From positions 1 through 64,000 of the forward strand of contig DXMK01000010.1 of assembly GCA_019414245.1 (NCBI GenBank): a stretch of DNA of 64,000 nucleotides, written 5' to 3'. The notes beneath the pieces were generated by a model, which was not told where the DNA came from, searched no databases, and saw only the letters and a program-made list of their open reading frames with translations. Positions 16,330 to 22,902 of this stretch are shown here, one piece after another. The translations under genes were made by a program, and so were the position numbers. The first letter of the stretch is position 1. Every line of letters begins with the position of its first letter. Source of the DNA: Collinsella sp. GTDB taxonomy: Bacteria; Actinomycetota; Coriobacteriia; Coriobacteriales; Coriobacteriaceae.

Positions 16330-17117
16330 TGGAAAAACCGCACATCGATACAACCGCTGTCGAAGTGCCGGCCGACCTTGCGTCGCCGGCGCTTTATCGT
16401 ATCGATGATGCCCACCATCCCCGCGTCGATCGTGCCGAGATGCTGCGCTACCTGGGCTACAGCGGTCAGCAAATTGAGCCCGAACTGTCGCAGCGTATTG
16501 AGCTTGTCGTTGAACGTTTAGAACTGGACATTGAGCCCCGTGGCGTGCGCCGCGTGTTTGCCGTCGATGCCACGGGCGTGGACGAACAAAGTGAGCCTTG
16601 CATTCGCTTGGTCGGCACCAACGTTGAGCTGCGAGGTCGCGATATCTATCGACATCTCAAAGACGCCCGCTTTGCCGCGCTCATGGCATGCACCCTCGGC
16701 ATGGACGCCGAGCGTCGCCTGCGCACCACGGGAGCCCAGCAGCCCCTGGAGGGAGCCGTGCTCGACGCCGCATGCTCTGCCTATGTAGAAGCCGCCGTCG
16801 AGCAGATGGACCAGCAGGTCAAGGCTGCGGCCGCCGCACACGGACTCGCCGGCAACTGGCGCTTCAGTCCCGGCTACGGCGACTGCCCGCTTACGGCACA
16901 GCGCTCAATCGTGGACGCGCTCAACGCCACGCGGCTCATCGGGCTTACCGTCACGCCCACCAGCCTGCTCATGCCCACCAAGAGCGTGACCGCGGTGATC
17001 GGTCTGTTCGACGGCGAGGTCCACGACGCCCAGAGCCGCCCCACCTGCAATATCTGCCGCATGCGCGAGCACTGTCGCTTCCGCGCCGCCCACACCACCT
17101 GCTATTCCAGCCATTAG
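16329..17117 (+). CDS. Stand-alone methionine synthase activation-domain protein
   Basis: A 262-residue protein equivalent to the C-terminal reactivation domain of MetH, which binds S-adenosylmethionine and helps re-methylate cob(II)alamin. The family pattern 'FSPGYGDCPLTAQRSIVDALNATRLIGLTVTPTSLLMPTKSVTAVIGL' is visible at about residues 178-225, followed by a cysteine-rich tail 'CNICRMREHCRFRAAHTTC'. In many bacteria this domain is fused to MetH; here it is a separate gene directly upstream of a MetH that lacks it. The ATG overlaps the metF stop. The C-terminal cysteine cluster could bind metal; that is inference. Confidence 0.9.
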   Translation: MEKPHIDTTAVEVPADLASPALYRIDDAHHPRVDRAEMLRYLGYSGQQIEPELSQRIELVVERLELDIEPRGVRRVFAVDATGVDEQSEPCIRLVGTNVELRGRDIYRHLKDARFAALMACTLGMDAERRLRTTGAQQPLEGAVLDAACSAYVEAAVEQMDQQVKAAAAAHGLAGNWRFSPGYGDCPLTAQRSIVDALNATRLIGLTVTPTSLLMPTKSVTAVIGLFDGEVHDAQSRPTCNICRMREHCRFRAAHTTCYSSH

Positions 17118-17126
17118 GAGCCCTCG

Positions 17127-19685
17127 ATGTTTACTCCGCTTATCACTCATGATTCTGACGGCACTGCATTGGCGGCACCCGTTGATGCCGCACGTCGCAA
17201 CGGTGCCACGTACAAGACGCGCACGATCGACGATCTGCGCATTAAGGACGATCGCCTGCGTGCGGCCATCGAGGGCACGGGGCATCTGCTGTTCGACGGC
17301 GGCATGGGCACCATGCTGCAGGCGGCCGGCATGAAGGCCGGAGCCCTGCCCGAGCTGCTCAACTTTGAGGAGCCCCAGGTCATTACCGACATTCAGCGAC
17401 AGTACGTCGAGGCCGGCTGCGACGTGATCACCGCCAATACCTTTGGCGCCAACGCCCACAAGCTCGACGGTACCGCCACCGTGGCAGATGTCTTTGCCGC
17501 CGCTGTCGCCTGCGCCCGCGCAGCCGGTGCCCACTACGTCGCCGGCGATATCGGCCCCATCGGCGCGCTGCTGCGCCCCTTGGGTACCCTCAGCTTCGAC
17601 GAGGCCTACGACCTCTTTGCCGAGGAGGTGCGCTCTGGCGTCGCCGCGGGTGTGGACCTCTTTATTATCGAGACTATGACCGACCTGGCCGAGATCAAGG
17701 CGGCAGTCCTCGCCTGCCGCGAAAACTCCAACCTGCCCGTCTTTGCCACCATGACCTTTGAGGAAGACGGCCGCACCTTCTTGGGCACGAGCCCCGAGGT
17801 CGCCGCCATCACCCTCGACGCCATCGGCGCCGACGTTTTGGGCATCAACTGCAGCCAGGGCCCGGCCGAGCTCCGAGGACTCGCCGCGCGTATGCTCACC
17901 GTTACGGACAAGCCCGTTATGGTGCAGGCCAATGCGGGACTGCCCCGCGTGGACGATGACGGCAATACCGTCTTTGATATCCAGGCACCCGAATACGCCG
18001 AGGCCGTCGCCGGCATGATTGAGGACGGCGTGAGCGTCGTGGGCGGCTGCTGCGGCACCACGCCGGCGCACATGGCCGCCTTGCGCACGCTTATCGATAA
18101 CCACACGCCCAGTCCGCGCTACCGCAAGCCCAGCATGTCGGTCACAAGCGCCCAGACCGTGGTGGACCTCCCCTGCGACGGCCACAAGATTGCCGTCATC
18201 GGCGAGCGCATCAATCCCACCGGCAAAAAGCGCCTGCAGCAGGCCCTGCGCGACGGCGACCTGGACTACGTCGTGAGCCAGGGCATCAGCCAGCAAGAAC
18301 AGGGCGCCGACATCTTGGACGTTAACGTGGGCCTGCCCGAGATCGACGAGGTCAAGATTATCCAGCAGGCGACCGAGCAGCTCCAAGGCTCCACGCTGTT
18401 GCCGCTGCAGATCGACTCCACCGATCCCGCCGCCATCGAGGCCGCCGTACGCCGCTACGCCGGCAAGCCCATCATCAACTCGGTCAACGGCAAGCAACAG
18501 ATCATGGATGAGATCTTTCCGTTGGTTGCCCACTACGGCGCCAACGTCGTCGGCCTTACGCTCGACGAAGGCGGCATCCCCGATACCGCCGAGGCCCGCT
18601 TCGCCATCGCCGAGCGCATCGTGGCCGAGGCCGCCCGCTACGGCATCGGCCCGGACCGCATCCTCATCGACTGCCTGGTCATGACCGCCTCGACCAATCA
18701 ACGCCAGGCCGAGCAGATTCTGCGCGCCATGTCCCTGTGCAAGGAGCGCCTGGGCGTCAAATGCGCGCTTGGCGTGTCGAACATCAGCTTTGGCCTGCCC
18801 GCCCGCCCGCTGCTGGGCTCGGTCTTTTTGGCTGCCGCCTTCGGCGCGGGCCTGGACGCCCCCATCATGAACCCGGGCTCCAAGCGCTTTATGGACACCG
18901 TCTACAGCTATCGCGTCCTGAGCGTTGAGGACGAGGACTCGACCGGATACATCGAGCGCTATGCCGGCTGGACCGATCCGTACAAGATCGCCGCCAACCC
19001 GGCAGCAGCTCAGGCCGCATCGACCGACACCGTGCCCGCCGCTGGTGTCACCAGCACCGACGGCAACGACGACCCCATCCGCCACATGGTCGTCTCGGGC
19101 CGCAAAGGCGAGATCGCTGCCGAGACCGAGCGTCTGCTGGCAGACCACGACGCCATGGACCTCATCAACAACCACTTTATCCCCGCCCTCGACGAAGTTG
19201 GCGTCCTCTTTGACCAGGGCAAGTTCTTCTTGCCGCAGCTTATGGCCTCGGCCGAAGCCGCACGCGTGGGCTTCGACACCATCAAGCGCCTGATGCCCGC
19301 CGGCGAGATTGCCGACAAGGGCAAGATCTGCGTGGCCACCGTCAAGGGCGACATCCACGATATTGGCAAGAACATCGTCAAAATGCTGCTCGACAACTAC
19401 GGCTACACCGTCTTTGACCTAGGCCGCGACGTCGACCCGCAGGAGGTACTCAAGACCGTCAAGGAGCGCGACATTAAGCTCGTCGGCCTCTCGGCGCTTA
19501 TGACCACCACGGTCGTCGCCATGGAGGAGACCATCAAGCTGCTTCATGCCGAGGTGCCGGGCGTCAAGATCATCGTAGGCGGCGCCGTGCTCACCCCCGA
19601 ATACGCCAAGCAGATCGGCGCGGACTACTACGCCAAGGATGCCGCCGAAAGCGCGCGCATCGCCGAAGAGGTCTTTGGGCAGTAA
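17127..19685 (+). CDS. metH: Cobalamin-dependent methionine synthase, without activation domain
   Basis: An 852-residue MetH transferring the methyl group of methyltetrahydrofolate to homocysteine through cobalamin. Domain order: homocysteine-binding barrel (about residues 50-340) with zinc ligands Cys in 'GINCSQGP' near 241 and 'GGCCGTTP' near 307; pterin-binding barrel (about 360-620) starting 'IAVIGERINPTGKK'; cobalamin cap helices (about 650-725); and the B12 domain with the axial-His motif 'DIHDIGKN' near 741. It stops at about residue 852, with no activation domain, which is supplied by the preceding gene. No cobalamin or SAM riboswitch is visible upstream. Confidence 0.95.
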   Translation: MFTPLITHDSDGTALAAPVDAARRNGATYKTRTIDDLRIKDDRLRAAIEGTGHLLFDGGMGTMLQAAGMKAGALPELLNFEEPQVITDIQRQYVEAGCDVITANTFGANAHKLDGTATVADVFAAAVACARAAGAHYVAGDIGPIGALLRPLGTLSFDEAYDLFAEEVRSGVAAGVDLFIIETMTDLAEIKAAVLACRENSNLPVFATMTFEEDGRTFLGTSPEVAAITLDAIGADVLGINCSQGPAELRGLAARMLTVTDKPVMVQANAGLPRVDDDGNTVFDIQAPEYAEAVAGMIEDGVSVVGGCCGTTPAHMAALRTLIDNHTPSPRYRKPSMSVTSAQTVVDLPCDGHKIAVIGERINPTGKKRLQQALRDGDLDYVVSQGISQQEQGADILDVNVGLPEIDEVKIIQQATEQLQGSTLLPLQIDSTDPAAIEAAVRRYAGKPIINSVNGKQQIMDEIFPLVAHYGANVVGLTLDEGGIPDTAEARFAIAERIVAEAARYGIGPDRILIDCLVMTASTNQRQAEQILRAMSLCKERLGVKCALGVSNISFGLPARPLLGSVFLAAAFGAGLDAPIMNPGSKRFMDTVYSYRVLSVEDEDSTGYIERYAGWTDPYKIAANPAAAQAASTDTVPAAGVTSTDGNDDPIRHMVVSGRKGEIAAETERLLADHDAMDLINNHFIPALDEVGVLFDQGKFFLPQLMASAEAARVGFDTIKRLMPAGEIADKGKICVATVKGDIHDIGKNIVKMLLDNYGYTVFDLGRDVDPQEVLKTVKERDIKLVGLSALMTTTVVAMEETIKLLHAEVPGVKIIVGGAVLTPEYAKQIGADYYAKDAAESARIAEEVFGQ

Positions 19686-19710
19686 CACAACGGAAACAAC
19701 CGAGCACCAA

Positions 19711-19748
19711 AACGTGCCGCATGCGCCACTTGGCATGTGCGGCACGTT
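19711..19748 (+). terminator. Hairpin behind metH
   Basis: AACGTGCCGCATGC (19711-19724) pairs with 19733-19748 with a two-base bulge. It is 25 bp behind the metH stop and may end the met transcript, although no T run follows. Confidence 0.5.
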
Positions 19749-19793
19749 AGAATAGAAAAGACTATGCTCGTTTTGGCAGATAGGAGCGCAAGG

Positions 19794-21158
19794 ATGGCGA
19801 TCACGCCCGCAGAAATCGCGGAAACCCGCGGCATGGTTGAGGAGCAGAACCTCGACATCAGGACCATCACCATGGGTGTTTCGCTCATGGGTTGCGGTGA
19901 CGAGAACCTCGACCGCATGTGCACGAAGATCTACGACCACGTGACGCACACGGCTGAGCACTTGGTCGAGACCGCCGAGAACCTCGAGCGCGAGTACGGT
20001 ATCCCCATCGTCAACAAGCGCGTCTCCGTTACCCCGGTGGCGCAGATCGCCGCGTGCTGCAAGGATGAGGACCTCACCCCCATCGCGCATGCCCTCGACC
20101 GCGCGGCCGAGACCCTCGGCATCGACTACCTGGGTGGCTTCTCCGCGCTCGTCCAGAAGGGCATCGGCGACGCCGACCGCCGCGTCATCCAGTCCATCCC
20201 CCAGGCGCTCGCCACCACGAGCCGTGTCTGCTCCAGCGTCAACGTCGCCAGCCTGCGCGCCGGCATCAACATGGACGCCGTGCTTATGGCCGCCCAGACC
20301 ATCATCGATGCCGCTAAACTCACGGCCGACCAGGATTCCGTCGGCGCTTCCAAGTTTGTCTGCTTTGCCAACATGGTCGAGGACTCTCCGTTTATGGCGG
20401 GCGCCGTCCACGGCGGTGGCGAGGCCGACGCCGTCATCAACGTAGGCGTCTCGGGCCCCGGCGTTATGGCCGCAGCTCTGGAGACGCTGCCCGATTCCGC
20501 CTCGATGATGGAGGTTGCCGAGAAGATTAAGCAGACCGCCTTTAAGATCACCCGCGCCGGCGAGCTCATGAGCCGCGAGGCCGCCCATCGTCTGGGTGTC
20601 GAGAAGGGCATTGTCGACCTGTCACTGGCTCCCACGCCTGCCATCGGTGACTCCGTTGCCCGCATCCTCGAAATCATCGGCGTGGGCACCTGCGGTGGCC
20701 CCGGCACGACCTGCGCGCTCGCCATGCTCAACGATGCCGTCAAGAAGGGCGGCGTCATGGCCAGTTCCAGCGTGGGCGGCCTCTCCGGCGCCTTTATCCC
20801 CGTGTCCGAGGACGCCGGCATGATCGCCGCCGTCGAAGCCGGCGCGCTTTCGCTCGAGAAGCTCGAGGCCATGACCTGTGTGTGCTCCGTCGGTCTGGAC
20901 ATGATCGCCATCCCCGGCGACACCCCGGTCGAGACCATCGCCGGTATCATCGCCGACGAAATGGCCATCGGCGTCATCAACAACAAGACCACGGCCGTGC
21001 GCGTGATTCCCGCCATCGGCAAGGGCGTGGGCGACTGCGTCGAGTACGGCGGCCTGTTTGGCCGTGCGCCCATCATGCCGGTGAACCCCAACGCCGGCAC
21101 CGTGCTTGCCCATCGCGGTGGACGCTTCCCGGCGCCGCTGAACTCGCTGAAGAACTAG
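19794..21158 (+). CDS. UPF0210 (PFL, DUF711) family protein
   Basis: A 454-residue protein of the UPF0210/DUF711 family, glycyl-radical-fold related by structure but of unknown activity. The family signatures 'LDIRTITMGVSL', 'FVCFANMVEDSPFMAGA', 'ISVGISGPGV'-like 'INVGVSGPGVMAAA' and 'SSVGGLSGAFIPVSEDAGM' are all visible. It starts at the ATG 19794, preceded by AGGAG. In many genomes an ACT-domain gene precedes it; here the preceding gene is metH instead. Its stop at 21158 is followed after 18 bp by a large palindrome with conserved core. Confidence 0.9.
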   Translation: MAITPAEIAETRGMVEEQNLDIRTITMGVSLMGCGDENLDRMCTKIYDHVTHTAEHLVETAENLEREYGIPIVNKRVSVTPVAQIAACCKDEDLTPIAHALDRAAETLGIDYLGGFSALVQKGIGDADRRVIQSIPQALATTSRVCSSVNVASLRAGINMDAVLMAAQTIIDAAKLTADQDSVGASKFVCFANMVEDSPFMAGAVHGGGEADAVINVGVSGPGVMAAALETLPDSASMMEVAEKIKQTAFKITRAGELMSREAAHRLGVEKGIVDLSLAPTPAIGDSVARILEIIGVGTCGGPGTTCALAMLNDAVKKGGVMASSSVGGLSGAFIPVSEDAGMIAAVEAGALSLEKLEAMTCVCSVGLDMIAIPGDTPVETIAGIIADEMAIGVINNKTTAVRVIPAIGKGVGDCVEYGGLFGRAPIMPVNPNAGTVLAHRGGRFPAPLNSLKN

Positions 21159-21176
21159 CCTAGGGATACGAGGCGA

Positions 21177-21318
21177 GGAGCCCCGCCGCCGGGCGGCAGA
21201 CATATAAGGTCGCCTGCTCGGACAGTCCTGACTCGCACGGAGAGCACATTAAGTGCTCTCCGGCTCGTGCGGAACTCGCGATCGACCTTATATGTCTGCC
21301 GCCCGGCGGCGGGGCTCC
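21177..21318 (+). repeat. Large palindrome with conserved internal boxes, copy 1
   Basis: The arms 21177-21212 and 21283-21318 are a 36-bp perfect inverted repeat, starting GGAGCCCCGCCGCC. Inside are an L box TCGGACAGTCCTGACTC (21218-21234), an inner 9-bp stem GGAGAGCAC/GTGCTCTCC (21239-21260, loop ATTAA) and an R box TCGTGCGGAACTC (21265-21277). The other copy, at 41352-41487, has the same boxes but unrelated arms and inner stem. Orientation is the same relative to the upstream gene. This pattern (conserved loops, covarying stems) fits a structured RNA; a mobile palindrome is the alternative. Confidence 0.85.
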
Positions 21319-21485
21319 CGCACATCTCAACCTTGGCTGGGTTCTGGCTCAGTGGCAGTCGCTTCGCTTCTGCCCGCCTTGGTTGGTGTGGCGGTTTGGC
21401 GTTGGAGCGGTTCTTTTTCTGATATATGCTGGTTGCGGCTCTTCTTTTGGGAGGAGTCGCTTTTTTGTTGCTAGGAGGTTGGCCC

Positions 21486-22373
21486 GTGGTTGATGGGGAG
21501 ATTCGTTCTGAGCTGCTTGCTGCGGATTGGAATGGCGAATGGATGCGTCTGCAGGCCGCTCGGCATCGGGCTGATGATTCTTTTGAATGGGATAAGCGAG
21601 CTCGACATTTTCGACCTCTTGAGACTGCCCCTTATGCTCGGGATTTTATAAAGCTGTTGGCACTTGAGCCCGGCGAGTCGGTGCTCGATATGGGGTGTGG
21701 AGCTGGGTCGATTGCTATTCCGCTTGCGCAAGACGGGCATCCCGTGATTGCCGCTGACTTTTCCCCTGCCATGTTGGGCACCCTTGATGCTGGCATTGAG
21801 TACTATGGGCTCGAGGACCTGATTACGCCGCTTGAGCTTGCTTGGGACGATGATTGGGATTTGGTTGGGCCGGTTGCCAAGACTGTGGATGTTGCCTTTG
21901 CCAGTCGTTCCGTCACCACAAATGACCTAAAAGGCGCGCTTGCCAAGCTCGACCGCACGGCTCGCCGGCGTTGTGCTGTCACAATGGTCGCCAACTCCAG
22001 CCCGCGCTATGACTTGCACCTGATGAACGCCATCGGCGCCTCGGTTACCTGCAACAATGGCTTTGTGTACGCCTTCAACATCCTCATTCAGATGGGTGCC
22101 CTGCCGCAGGTCACGTACTTTGAATCGCCGCGTCGCGATACCTTCGACAGCCTTGAGGCAGGTGTGGCGGATTTTTCCCGTATGCTCGATCATGGCAACG
22201 AGGATAAGGTCGACCGTCTGCGCGACTACATCGCCCAACACATGATTGAGAATCCCCATGCCGGTGAGCCGGGCTCCAAGGGCGTGCCGCAGGGGCGCTA
22301 TATGCTCGACCATATCCGTAAGGTTCGCTGGGCGTTTATTGCATGGGAACCGGTCTCTGCGCCCAGCTCGTAG
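21486..22373 (+). CDS. SAM-dependent methyltransferase
   Basis: A 295-residue class I methyltransferase. Motif I is 'VLDMGCGAGSIAIPLA' near residue 68, followed by 'VIAADFSPAML' (acidic residue for the SAM ribose). The substrate is not evident. The start is GTG at 21486, preceded 7 bp by AGGAGG; an in-frame upstream start would add a hydrophobic stretch without a better ribosome site. The first half uses more T-ending codons and is visibly lower in GC than its neighbours, as is the 160 bp before it, which suggests a separate origin. It lies directly behind the large palindrome. Confidence 0.8.
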   Translation: MVDGEIRSELLAADWNGEWMRLQAARHRADDSFEWDKRARHFRPLETAPYARDFIKLLALEPGESVLDMGCGAGSIAIPLAQDGHPVIAADFSPAMLGTLDAGIEYYGLEDLITPLELAWDDDWDLVGPVAKTVDVAFASRSVTTNDLKGALAKLDRTARRRCAVTMVANSSPRYDLHLMNAIGASVTCNNGFVYAFNILIQMGALPQVTYFESPRRDTFDSLEAGVADFSRMLDHGNEDKVDRLRDYIAQHMIENPHAGEPGSKGVPQGRYMLDHIRKVRWAFIAWEPVSAPSS

Positions 22374-22531
22374 CCTGTTCGCAGCCCGCACCGCCCACTC
22401 ACTCGGCATCCGCATTCTTTTTGAACTGGGCAAACGCGCTCCACACCGCGCCGTTCCTGCGCTATCGTGGGACAGCTCACGTAGATTAAGGCCCCGTCGC
22501 GGGGCGCCCCATACATAGAAAGCGAGAACCC

Positions 22532-22831
22532 ATGGCACTGACAGGAGCCCAGGTCAAGCAGCTTCGCAGCATGGCCCATCACCTCAACCCCGCCATCATC
22601 ATCGGCAAGTCCGATATCAACGAGGGCACCGTCGAGCAGACGGTCGCCTATCTGGAGAAGCATGAGCTCGTTAAGTGCTCCGTGCTCGATGGCTCCAGTC
22701 TTTCCGCCCGCGAGGCCGCCGAAGAGCTCGCTGAGCGTTGCCACGCCGAGGTCGTCCAGGTCATCGGCCGCAAGTTCTCGCTGTATCGCGAGTCCTCGCG
22801 CAAGGACATCGAGAAGATCAAGCTCGTCTAA
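22532..22831 (+). CDS. yhbY: YhbY-type CRM-domain RNA-binding protein
   Basis: A 99-residue single CRS1/YhbY domain protein, which binds pre-ribosomal RNA during 50S assembly. The pattern 'MALTGAQVKQLRSMAHHLNPAIIIGKSDINEGTVEQT' with the GKxxxxxG loop and the C-terminal 'VVQVIGRKFSLYR' match the family at the usual length. GAAAGCGAG precedes the ATG. It is followed by a strong terminator. Confidence 0.93.
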   Translation: MALTGAQVKQLRSMAHHLNPAIIIGKSDINEGTVEQTVAYLEKHELVKCSVLDGSSLSAREAAEELAERCHAEVVQVIGRKFSLYRESSRKDIEKIKLV

Positions 22832-22868
22832 GAGTCAATGATCCGGCGAACCAACACATAGCAAGCAT

Positions 22869-22902
22869 ACGGGTGCCCAAGTACTTCGGGCGCCCGTTTT
22901 TT
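22869..22902 (+). terminator. Rho-independent terminator of yhbY
   Basis: CGGGTGCCC (22870-22878) pairs with GGGCGCCCG (22888-22896), followed by six T. Its T run touches the stop of the convergent regulator gene. Confidence 0.93.

Noticed and set aside
16905..19358. 817-residue open frame on the minus strand across metH
   Set aside because: Shadow of metH in GC-rich DNA: no ribosome site, composition is Gly/Ala/Val/His-rich without domains, while the plus strand encodes an intact MetH.
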